Source of the DNA: Acidimicrobiales bacterium
GTDB lineage: Bacteria > Actinomycetota > Acidimicrobiia > Acidimicrobiales > RAAP-2
Reading direction: 5' to 3'
Assembly: GCA_017882985.1 (NCBI GenBank)
Contig: JADGOK010000098.1
Coordinates: 1 to 5,154 of the forward strand
DNA length: 5,154 nucleotides
How positions within the stretch are numbered: the first letter of the stretch is position 1; every line of letters starts with the position of its first letter. A program made the translations under genes and the position numbers. Below, one piece after another: positions 1-5,154 of the stretch. The notes under the pieces were generated by a model. The model searched no databases. It was not told the DNA's origin and saw only the letters and a program-made list of their open reading frames with translations.

Positions 1-46
1 CGCTCGAAGTTGTGTCGCGATGTCGTTGGCCCTGCGGCCGGTACTA

Positions 47-67
47 GGGGGTTTCAGAAGGACCCCC
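47..67. terminator. GC-rich hairpin, possible terminator
   Basis: A six-base inverted repeat (GGGGGT at 47-52, ACCCCC at 62-67) encloses a nine-base loop. It lies about 30 bases past the stop codon of the MgtE/CBS gene read on the minus strand, where a terminator would be expected. No run of T follows on either strand, so it is not a classical intrinsic terminator. In high-GC actinobacteria such U-less hairpins often sit at gene ends. It could equally serve a plus-strand gene ending to the left of the window. The rest of 1-97 shows no convincing coding sequence. Confidence 0.4.
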
Positions 68-97
68 CTTGAACGAGACCCGTGGCCGCGCGGCGCA

Positions 98-1369
98 CTA
101 TTCCTCCACCGCGGTCATGCCAAACTCGCGGCGCCAACCCTGGGGCAGGAGCACTTCGAGTAGGTCGTCAACGGTTACGACACCCATCATCTTGCTGTGG
201 TCCTCGTCGAGGACCGGCAGCACCGTGAGGTTGAAGTCGCTCATCTTTCGAGCGACCCGGTGCAGGTCCCAGTGCGGGTGGACGTGGGTGAGCTGGGTTC
301 GCGCGACGCTAATCGCCAGTTCGCTCGGGCGAGCACGCACGAGCGGTGCGATGGAGGAGGCGCCGATCGGCTGGCCGTTGGCATCGAGGACGAACACGGC
401 GTGCAGGGACTCGGCCGGTACCGACGACGTGCGGATGATGTCGATCGCGTCGGCGACGGTCGCGGTCTCGGGCACCGACACAAAGTCGGTGTTCATGAGA
501 CCCCCGGCGGTGTCCGCGTTGTACGAAAGCAAGTTGCGGACCTTCGCCTGCTGCAGCTCGGGCAGCTGCTCGAGAATTGACAGTCGGCGGTCCTGGTCGA
601 TCTCGTTGATCAGGTCCGCCGCGTTGTCGGGCTCCATTCGCGCGAGCAGTCGCGCCGCGTCGACGTCGCTGCGTGATTCGAGGAACTCGAGCTGATGGGT
701 GGTGTCGAGCTCTTCGAAGACGTCGGCTTCGAGCTCTCGGTTGAGTCCCACCGCTTCGATGATCTCCTCACCCTCTTCGTGGCTCGCCTGTTCGACCAGG
801 TCGGCGATCTGGGCGGGGTGTAAGCGGGCCAACTTGCGGTAGGGAATACGTAGACGTGCCGTAGGCACGTGCGCCACGAACGGCTCGATTGAGGCGAAGT
901 CGACGATCGTCTCTGCCTTGACGCGCTGACCGATCTTCTGGCCGAGCACGCGGCGCAGGAACGGACGTCGGCCCGGGTCGACGCCGACGACCTCCCACTT
1001 GCCGTCGATCTCGGCGATCTCGATCTCGTTGGCGATGATGAGACGACCGCGCACCAGGTTGATCAGGTGTCGAGCGAGCAGGTCCTCGGCGAGCAGCAGT
1101 TCGCCCGGACGCCGCTCGAAACGACGCAGGTCCACGCGGCGACCCTCGAAGGTCATGCGCCCTTGCGCGAGTCCCCCGATCTTTCGAATCGGGACGAAGA
1201 GGTTGCGTCCTTCGATGCGGATGACCGCCCCCACGACGGGCGGATGGGCGTCGTCGCCGAGGCGCGCGACCAGGTCCTGGACGCGGCCAATCCGGTCACC
1301 GTCCTGATCGAAGATCGGGCGGCGCAGGAACGTGGAGAGGTGGAGGATTTCAGTCATAGCAACGGCCAT
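98..1369 (-). CDS. PRC-barrel / MgtE-N / CBS-pair cytosolic protein
   Basis: This 423-residue protein resembles the cytosolic part of the magnesium channel MgtE but lacks its membrane domain. In order: a PRC-barrel-like segment (about residues 8-60, with GDRIGRVQD at 24-32), a second PRC-like segment (about 91-133), an MgtE-N helical superhelix (about 178-285, opening with LHPAQIADL and including MEPDNAADLI), and two CBS motifs (about 290-345 and 355-408, the first opening with DTAGGLMNTDFVSVP, the second ending GVVTVDDLLEVL). The protein stops soon after the second CBS, and no hydrophobic membrane segment is visible. In MgtE the N and CBS domains bind Mg2+ and gate the channel, and CBS pairs often bind adenine nucleotides. 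A cytosolic sensor or partner role is inferred. As I recall it, mycobacterial Rv1232c has the same architecture. The start at 1369 is preferred because AAGAAGG lies five bases upstream; the next ATG at 1354 is too far from it. The aldolase gene lies 93 bases upstream on the same strand. Confidence 0.92.
   Translation of the reverse strand: MAVAMTEILHLSTFLRRPIFDQDGDRIGRVQDLVARLGDDAHPPVVGAVIRIEGRNLFVPIRKIGGLAQGRMTFEGRRVDLRRFERRPGELLLAEDLLARHLINLVRGRLIIANEIEIAEIDGKWEVVGVDPGRRPFLRRVLGQKIGQRVKAETIVDFASIEPFVAHVPTARLRIPYRKLARLHPAQIADLVEQASHEEGEEIIEAVGLNRELEADVFEELDTTHQLEFLESRSDVDAARLLARMEPDNAADLINEIDQDRRLSILEQLPELQQAKVRNLLSYNADTAGGLMNTDFVSVPETATVADAIDIIRTSSVPAESLHAVFVLDANGQPIGASSIAPLVRARPSELAISVARTQLTHVHPHWDLHRVARKMSDFNLTVLPVLDEDHSKMMGVVTVDDLLEVLLPQGWRREFGMTAVEE
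854..870. repeat. Perfect 7-base inverted repeat inside the MgtE/CBS gene
   Basis: ACGTGCC (854-860) and GGCACGT (864-870) form a perfect inverted repeat around a three-base centre. It lies in codons for roughly residues 167-172, between the second PRC-like segment and MgtE-N. As RNA it would be a short stable hairpin; as DNA it resembles a small dyad site. It may well be chance in GC-rich coding sequence. Confidence 0.3.
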
Positions 1370-1374
1370 AGGAA

Positions 1375-1381
1375 CCTTCTT
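1375..1381 (-). promoter_or_regulatory. Ribosome binding site of the MgtE/CBS gene
   Basis: Read on the minus strand, AAGAAGG ends five bases before the ATG at 1369. It is the best Shine-Dalgarno match in the window and fixes the start at 1369 rather than at the in-frame ATG 15 bases downstream. A TAGCCT hexamer lies directly upstream (1382-1387). If that were the -10 element, the transcript would start inside or after this site and lose it, so transcription more probably begins further upstream. Confidence 0.6.
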
Positions 1382-1462
1382 AGGCTACCCCTTGTGGCCC
1401 GCCGTCCTCCAGCGGACCCGCGTGAACGGTCGGCAATCTCGCAGTGAACGACTCGCGCCGAA

Positions 1463-2491
1463 TCAGGTTGCCGACGGACGGAAATCTCTGAGCACCTCAA
1501 CGGCGTACGCGACGTCGTCGTCGCTCACGCCCGCGTGGGTCACGAAGCGCACACGCCGTGGCGCGACGGTGCCGCCTTCGACGCCGCGCAGGACCAGTTC
1601 GTCCACGACCTGGCGCGCCCGGGGATGGTTGAAGGCAACGATGTTGGTGCGGCACGTCGCCGGGTCGTAGTTCGACTCGGGAAACGCGGCGCTGAACGCT
1701 TCTGCCAACTGACGAGCACGTCGGTGATCCTCACCGAGACGATCGATCATCGTGTCGAGTGCGACGAGGCCCGCCGCGGCGAGAATGCCGGCCTGGCGCA
1801 TGGCACCGCCGAGCCGCTTGCGTTCGACACGAGCCGCCTCCATCATGTGCGCGGGACCCGCCAACAAGGATCCGACGGGTGCGCAGAGTCCCTTGGAAAG
1901 ACACGTCATCACGAGTGTCGCTGGGGCGCAGAAATCCTGCGCCGACGTGCCCGTCGCGACGACTGCGTTGAAGAGACGTGCGCCGTCGAGGTAGAGCGGA
2001 CGCCCACCAATGGCCTGGGCGAGCGCGCGAAGAGCCGCCACGTCCCACGGCGTGCCGCCCGACGGCATGTGCGTGTTCTCGACGGCGACCATCGCCACGT
2101 GGGGTTGGTGATCACCCTCGGCCTCGATGACGTCCAGGACGTCACTCAGCTCGAGCGCACCGTTCGTGTCGTCGAGCGTCGCGAACTGCACCGAGGAGTT
2201 GCGTGCCGAAGCACCCATCTCGAAACTCACGACGTGCTGGCCGCGACCCGCCACGATGAGGTCACCCGGTCGGGTGAGCACGCGCACCGCGATCTGATTG
2301 GCCATCACGCCCGAGGGCACGAAGACGGCGGCGTCCTTGCCCACGATCTGGGCGAAGCGCTCTTCGAGGGCGTTGACGGTCGGGTCCTCGGCGTAACCAT
2401 CGTCGCCAACGGGCGCGTTCGCCATTGCGTCGCGCATGGCCGGCGTCGGTTGGGTCACGGTGTCACTTCGTAGGTCCACGCGTCGAGTCAT
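1463..2491 (-). CDS. ltaE: L-threonine aldolase (low-specificity / L-allo type)
   Basis: This is a PLP-dependent fold-type I enzyme that cleaves L-threonine and/or L-allo-threonine to glycine and acetaldehyde in the cytosol. The 342-residue length is normal for the family. Hallmarks in order: [16 protein letters not shown] at residues 5-20 (the family's N-terminal signature), [12 protein letters not shown] (29-40), [10 protein letters not shown] (59-68, phosphate-binding turn), His86 in the position that stacks on the PLP ring, [10 protein letters not shown] (137-146), YLDGAR (167-172, with Asp169 to the pyridine nitrogen), [10 protein letters not shown] (199-208, with Lys200 as the Schiff-base lysine), AMRQAG (230-235), and RFVTHAGVS (315-323, where Arg315 probably holds the substrate carboxylate). 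The ATG at 2491 starts exactly at the conserved N-terminus and has no Shine-Dalgarno, which fits leaderless transcription from the -10 at 2498-2503. L- versus allo-specificity cannot be decided from sequence. Whether it is co-transcribed with the downstream MgtE/CBS gene, 93 bases away, is open. Confidence 0.95.
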   Translation of the reverse strand: MTRRVDLRSDTVTQPTPAMRDAMANAPVGDDGYAEDPTVNALEERFAQIVGKDAAVFVPSGVMANQIAVRVLTRPGDLIVAGRGQHVVSFEMGASARNSSVQFATLDDTNGALELSDVLDVIEAEGDHQPHVAMVAVENTHMPSGGTPWDVAALRALAQAIGGRPLYLDGARLFNAVVATGTSAQDFCAPATLVMTCLSKGLCAPVGSLLAGPAHMMEAARVERKRLGGAMRQAGILAAAGLVALDTMIDRLGEDHRRARQLAEAFSAAFPESNYDPATCRTNIVAFNHPRARQVVDELVLRGVEGGTVAPRRVRFVTHAGVSDDDVAYAVEVLRDFRPSAT

Positions 2492-2497
2492 GGGGAA

Positions 2498-2503
2498 AGG
2501 TTA
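2498..2503 (-). promoter_or_regulatory. Putative -10 element for the threonine aldolase gene (leaderless)
   Basis: On the minus strand TAACCT matches the TAnnnT consensus. Six bases separate it from the A of the ATG at 2491, so the usual -10 to +1 distance puts the transcription start on the start codon. The spacer has no Shine-Dalgarno, and no clear -35 is visible. The assignment rests on this geometry alone. Confidence 0.5.
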
Positions 2504-2515
2504 CCGGCCGACTTC

Positions 2516-2521
2516 TAGACT
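2516..2521 (+). promoter_or_regulatory. Putative -10 element for the thioesterase gene (leaderless)
   Basis: TAGACT matches TAnnnT and is followed by six bases (GCACGA) and then the ATG at 2528. The spacing is identical to that of the divergent aldolase promoter. No Shine-Dalgarno precedes the ATG, so a leaderless mRNA is the simplest reading. No -35 hexamer is evident at 16-18 bases upstream. Confidence 0.5.
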
Positions 2522-2527
2522 GCACGA

Positions 2528-2941
2528 ATGGACGAGACGCCACTCTTTTCTGAATCTGAGCGCGAGAACATTCACCAACACCTCGGTGTGCAGACGGTGT
2601 CGGTAACGCCCGAGAAGGTCGTCTTGCAGGTCGAGGTCGGTCCCCGCGTCCACCAGCCGTACGGCATCCTGCACGGTGGCGTGTCGGCACTACTCGCCGA
2701 AAGCGCGGCGTCGCTCGGTGGATTCGTCAGCGTGGCACCGGAATCCATCGTGGTGGGCACCGAACTCAACTGCTCGCACCTTCGTTCGATGTCGAGTGGC
2801 ACGCTCACCGCGACCGCGACGCCGATTCGCAAGGGTCGCACGGTCCACGTCTGGGGCATCGACCTCACCGACGAACACGGTCGACTGATATGCGTAGCGC
2901 GCTGCACTTTGCAGGTGCTGAAGGCACCTCCGTCGACCTAG
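2528..2941 (+). CDS. Hotdog-fold acyl-CoA thioesterase, PaaI/MenI type
   Basis: This 137-residue single hotdog domain belongs to the 4HBT/PaaI superfamily and hydrolyses acyl- or aroyl-CoA thioesters in the cytosol. The active-site segment VHQPYGILHGGVSALLAES (residues 41-59) carries the hallmark HQPxGxxHGG and the expected catalytic Glu58. Later motifs GTELNCSHLR (77-86), RKGRTVHVWGI (101-111) and DEHGRLICVARCTL (115-128) follow the strand order of E. coli YdiI/MenI (1,4-dihydroxy-2-naphthoyl-CoA thioesterase) and EntH. No menaquinone genes are in view, so the MenI substrate is not established; phenylacetyl-CoA-type or general acyl-CoA substrates remain possible. The ATG at 2528 is chosen because it lies six bases after a -10-like TAGACT. 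The gene is divergent from the aldolase gene and lies 45 bases before fabH, so it may be the first gene of a three-gene unit. Family is sure; substrate is not. Confidence 0.91.
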   Translation: MDETPLFSESERENIHQHLGVQTVSVTPEKVVLQVEVGPRVHQPYGILHGGVSALLAESAASLGGFVSVAPESIVVGTELNCSHLRSMSSGTLTATATPIRKGRTVHVWGIDLTDEHGRLICVARCTLQVLKAPPST

Positions 2942-2951
2942 AGCCACCACC

Positions 2952-2957
2952 TAGACT
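2952..2957 (+). promoter_or_regulatory. Putative internal -10 element upstream of fabH
   Basis: TAGACT occurs again, within the same heptamer CTAGACT found before the thioesterase gene, in the 45-base gap before fabH. A start near 2964 would give a leader of about 23 bases containing a weak ribosome site (GAAAGA, 2974-2979, seven bases before the ATG). This would let fabH and the following gene be expressed independently of the thioesterase. No -35 match is visible. Confidence 0.4.
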
Positions 2958-2986
2958 TTGTTGAAAGCAAACCGAAAGATCTGACT

Positions 2987-3910
2987 ATGGGCGTACGCAT
3001 CACGGGTTGGGGCACTGCCGTACCCGACCGGATCGTCACGAACGACGAACTCTCCTTGACGTTGGACACCTCGGACCAGTGGATCACCGAGCGCACCGGG
3101 ATCCGCGAACGCCGTATCGGCGGCTCGGCGATGACGCTCGGCACCCTCGCCGGTGAGCGCGCCCTCGCCGACGCCGGACTTTCAACGAGCGACATCGACT
3201 TCCTGGTGCTCGCGACCACGACGCCCGACCGCATCGCCCCCGCGACCGCCCCGATGATCGCCAACGCAATGGGCCTCACGTGTCCCGCGATGGACGTGAA
3301 CGCCGCCTGCGCCGGTTTCATGTACGCCCTGCGTACGGCCCAAGGCCTACTCGAAACGGGAAACAAGAAGATTCTGGTCATCGGCGCCGAGCACCTTTCG
3401 CGCTGGGTCGACTGGACCGACCGCAACATGGCCGTACTGCTCGCCGACGGCGCGGGTGCCGCGGTGCTCGAGTACGACCCCGACGGCACTGACCTGCTCT
3501 CGTTCAGTCTCGGTGCCGACGGATCGGCGGCCGACCTGTTGACCTGTGAACACGGAGGCTTCTTCGAGATGGACGGCAAAGAGGTCTTTCGCCGTGCCGT
3601 GCGTGTGGTCGTGAGCTCGGCCGAGGAAGCGCTAAAGGAGGCCGGCATTACCGCCGACGACCTGGCTCTCGTCATCCCCCACCAGGCCAACCTCCGCATC
3701 ATCCAGGCGGCGACGCAGCGCCTCGGTATCGAAATGTCGCGCGCCGTCGTCGTGCTCGACCGCTACGGCAACACGTCGAGCGCGTCGATCCCCCTAGCCT
3801 TCGCCGACGCGCGCGACAACGGTCGCGTCAAGGCCGGTGACTACGCCTTGCTCACGGGCTTCGGCGCGGGCATGACGTGGGCATCGGCCGTCGTGAAGTG
3901 GTCGAGGTGA
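2987..3910 (+). CDS. fabH: 3-oxoacyl-[acyl-carrier-protein] synthase III (KAS III, FabH)
   Basis: FabH starts fatty-acid synthesis by condensing an acyl-CoA primer with malonyl-ACP in the cytosolic type II system. The thiolase-fold catalytic triad is complete: Cys108 in DVNAACAGF, His232 in IPHQANLRII, and Asn262 in DRYGNTSSAS. Other family marks are the N-terminal ITGWGTAVPDRIVTN, DQWITERTGIRERR (30-43, with the CoA-contacting Trp32), DRNMAVLLADGAGAAVL (145-161), MDGKEVFRRA (195-204) and the closing GFGAGMTW (291-298). At 307 residues it is about ten shorter than E. coli FabH. Most of the shortfall lies between the GADGSAADLLT block and MDGKEVF, in the loop near the acyl pocket. The ATG at 2987 starts right at the conserved first strand. 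The stop overlaps the next gene's GTG by four bases. No acpP, fabD or fabF lies in the window, so this is a stand-alone fabH or one outside the main fab cluster. A specialised KAS III-like enzyme is possible, but all key residues argue for true FabH. Confidence 0.96.
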   Translation: MGVRITGWGTAVPDRIVTNDELSLTLDTSDQWITERTGIRERRIGGSAMTLGTLAGERALADAGLSTSDIDFLVLATTTPDRIAPATAPMIANAMGLTCPAMDVNAACAGFMYALRTAQGLLETGNKKILVIGAEHLSRWVDWTDRNMAVLLADGAGAAVLEYDPDGTDLLSFSLGADGSAADLLTCEHGGFFEMDGKEVFRRAVRVVVSSAEEALKEAGITADDLALVIPHQANLRIIQAATQRLGIEMSRAVVVLDRYGNTSSASIPLAFADARDNGRVKAGDYALLTGFGAGMTWASAVVKWSR

Positions 3911-4746
3911 GCGGACCGACGCTGGTCGTCCTCGCCGCCGGGCGAGCCCGCCGCTACGGCGGACTCAAGCAACTCGCCCCGATCGGGGTGCACGGCGAAG
4001 GCGTCATTGACCTGATCGCCTCGGACGCGTTCGCGGCGGGCTTCGACCACATCGTCATGGTCGTGAACGCCGATACTGGTCCTGAGATCCAAGAGCACGT
4101 GCGGAACTTCTGGCCGAAGAACCGGCAAGTCTCGTTCGCGCTGCAGGACGAGCCGCTCGGCACGGTGCACGCGGTGCTCGCCGCCGAAACCTACGTCGAC
4201 GTCAACGCGCCCTTCGGTATCTCCAACGCCGACGACCTCTACGGCCGCGACGCGTTCGCGCGACTGGGCGCGCACCTGGTCGCTAAGTCAACGAACTGCC
4301 TGATCGGTTTCCAACTCGACCGGGCTCTGGTGGGCGACTTGCCGGTGTCGCGCGGCGTCTGCAACGTCGTGAACGGTCACCTCACCGACATCTGGGAGCG
4401 ACGCAAGGTGCACAACTCCGTCGACGGCTTTTCGTCCGACGATGGAGTTTCACCGGTGTTCTTGGACCCCGAATCGATCGTGTCGATGAACCTCTGGGGA
4501 TTCCAGCCTGCGATGTGGCCTCTGCTGCACCGCGCGTTCGAGGAGCACGACTTTCGAGAGGAATCCGAGGTGCTGTTGCCGGTGTTCGTGGGCAAGGTCT
4601 TGCACCACGTGCCGCTGCGCTTTGACGTACTCGTCACGACCTCGCGCTGCGTGGGCGTGACTCATCCCGATGACCTCGCGCTGGTCCAAGCCGACGTGCG
4701 TTCCCAAGTGAGCGCGGGCGAACGACCCGAATTCGCCTTCGGCTGA
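3907..4746 (+). CDS. NTP-transferase-domain nucleotidyltransferase, substrate unknown
   Basis: This GT-A-fold nucleotidyltransferase is related to sugar-1-phosphate nucleotidylyltransferases and MobA-like proteins. From the GTG at 3907 it has 279 residues. The glycine-rich nucleotide loop LAAGRARRYGGLKQ (9-22) includes the conserved Arg and Lys21; EPLGTVHAV (82-90) is the LGTA(x)A-like base-recognition region; ISNADDLYG (105-113) carries the acidic pair expected to bind metal; SMNLWGF (193-199) and GVTHPDDL (250-257) are further conserved-looking blocks. The partner substrate (sugar phosphate, phospho-alcohol or other) cannot be told. An upstream in-frame GTG at 3877 would overlap fabH by 34 bases and add ten residues, with no family motif, ahead of the first beta strand. 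GTG at 3907 gives the typical four-base GTGA overlap and is preferred. Only a weak purine stretch (GAAGTGG, 3895-3901) precedes it, so translation probably depends on ribosomes finishing fabH. Confidence 0.9.
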   Translation: MSGPTLVVLAAGRARRYGGLKQLAPIGVHGEGVIDLIASDAFAAGFDHIVMVVNADTGPEIQEHVRNFWPKNRQVSFALQDEPLGTVHAVLAAETYVDVNAPFGISNADDLYGRDAFARLGAHLVAKSTNCLIGFQLDRALVGDLPVSRGVCNVVNGHLTDIWERRKVHNSVDGFSSDDGVSPVFLDPESIVSMNLWGFQPAMWPLLHRAFEEHDFREESEVLLPVFVGKVLHHVPLRFDVLVTTSRCVGVTHPDDLALVQADVRSQVSAGERPEFAFG

Positions 4747-4747
4747 T

Positions 4748-5154
4748 TCATCGCCAGTCGCGCGAGGGCGTGACCGCACCCAGCAGCAACGGCTCGACGA
4801 ACTCTGCGGTGAGCGAGATACTCCCCTGACCGCGCTGGAGTGTGCCGCGAATCACCAGCGCCGGTGAGCGGCGCGCCACCAACGACCACCGAGTCCAGGC
4901 GCCCTTGGAGAAGATCACGTTGACGTGACCCGTCTCGTCCTCCAGATTGACAAAGACCGCCCCGTTCGCCGTCTCGGGGTGCTGGCGATGCGTCACCACG
5001 CCCGCGACCGTCACCCGCGCGCCCTCCGCGCCGGCCAACGACGATGCACGAGTGACGCCGCGCTCGTTGAGTTGTTCACGCACGAGGGCGATCGCGGTCG
5101 CGTCAGGGGTGAGTCCGAGCGACCAGAGGTCGTCGGCGACGCGTTCCATCTCGG
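4748..5154 (-). CDS. dnaE2: Error-prone DNA polymerase DnaE2 (ImuC), C-terminal part
   Basis: Partial: the frame stays open to the window edge, so only about the last 135 residues are present. The visible Met at 5149 is internal. DnaE2 is the C-family translesion polymerase of the ImuA'/ImuB/DnaE2 mutasome, usually SOS-induced through LexA. The visible piece is the C-terminal OB-fold: VAGVVTHRQHPETANGA, then VFVNLEDETGHVNVIF, then RRSPALVIRGTLQRG and LTAEFVEPL, ending in the typical SRDxR tail (here SRDWR). The paired phrases GxVTHRQxP and NLEDETGxVNV separate DnaE2 from replicative DnaE1, whose OB-fold reads differently. The segment before it (WSLGLTPDATAIALVREQL) matches the linker ahead of the OB-fold. 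Polymerase and PHP domains and the promoter lie outside the window. The gene converges on the nucleotidyltransferase gene with one base between stop codons, leaving no room for a terminator. Confidence 0.9.
   Translation of the reverse strand, partial: EMERVADDLWSLGLTPDATAIALVREQLNERGVTRASSLAGAEGARVTVAGVVTHRQHPETANGAVFVNLEDETGHVNVIFSKGAWTRWSLVARRSPALVIRGTLQRGQGSISLTAEFVEPLLLGAVTPSRDWR

Noticed and set aside
69..695. 208-codon plus-strand frame over the end of the MgtE/CBS gene
   Set aside because: It overlaps the CBS domains on the other strand, has no motif, and is Ser/Arg-rich low-complexity sequence typical of a shadow frame.
1382..1387. TAGCCT on the minus strand as a -10 element for the MgtE/CBS gene
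   Set aside because: A start at the usual distance would fall in or after the good Shine-Dalgarno AAGAAGG and remove it from the mRNA, so the two signals conflict. The ribosome site is the stronger of the two.
1422..1450. Direct repeat GTGAACG (1422-1428 and 1444-1450), 22 bases apart, in the gap between the aldolase and MgtE/CBS genes
   Set aside because: A two-turn spacing is suggestive of an operator, but seven bases in two copies is weak and could be chance. No regulator gene is nearby.
1535..2473. Long open frame of 312 codons on the plus strand, antisense to the threonine aldolase gene
   Set aside because: The opposite strand encodes an unmistakable full-length aldolase. The antisense translation is rich in Arg and His with no recognisable motif, as expected from a GC-rich shadow frame.
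2938..3702. 254-codon open frame on the minus strand across fabH
   Set aside because: It is antisense to a FabH with complete catalytic residues. Its composition is Ser/Arg/Ala-rich without domain features.
3877..3906. Upstream GTG start for the nucleotidyltransferase
   Set aside because: It would add ten residues before the conserved first strand and lengthen the overlap with fabH to 34 bases. The GTG at 3907 gives the usual four-base overlap.
5147..5149. Met at 5149 as the start of a small OB-fold protein
   Set aside because: The frame continues upstream to the window edge, and the sequence matches the C-terminal end of DnaE2, so this Met is internal.

Overview
The window comes from a high-GC bacterial chromosome, most likely an actinobacterium. 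The pointers are GC-rich codon use, a soluble PRC-barrel/MgtE-N/CBS protein of a type common in Actinobacteria, a DnaE2-type polymerase tail, and gene starts placed a fixed short distance behind TAnnnT hexamers, as in leaderless actinobacterial transcription. A lineage near Acidimicrobiia would fit, but that is a guess. I see no insertion sequences, phage genes, CRISPR arrays, tRNA or rRNA. Coding density is about 95%.

Layout, left to right. Positions 1-97 are non-coding and hold a GC-rich hairpin. Two genes follow on the minus strand: a channel-less MgtE/CBS protein (98-1369) and an L-threonine aldolase (1463-2491). A 36-base divergent spacer (2492-2527) comes next; it appears to hold two opposed -10 elements that would each start a leaderless mRNA. 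Three genes then run on the plus strand: a MenI/PaaI-type hotdog thioesterase (2528-2941), 3-oxoacyl-ACP synthase III FabH (2987-3910), and a nucleotidyltransferase whose best start (GTG at 3907) overlaps the fabH stop by four bases. The window closes with the C-terminal end of an error-prone DNA polymerase DnaE2 on the minus strand (4748 to beyond 5154), converging on the nucleotidyltransferase with a single base between stop codons.

The plus-strand genes look like one transcription unit, with a possible second promoter before fabH. The thioesterase and FabH both act on acyl thioesters, which suggests a fatty-acid or acyl-CoA context. The nucleotidyltransferase is translationally coupled to FabH, but its substrate cannot be read from the sequence. 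The minus-strand genes are unrelated housekeeping or accessory functions: amino-acid metabolism, a probable magnesium or nucleotide sensor, and SOS mutagenesis.

I did not find a clear new system. The points most worth following are the paired leaderless promoters, the shortened loop in FabH, the FabH-nucleotidyltransferase coupling, and the MgtE-like protein with no membrane domain.
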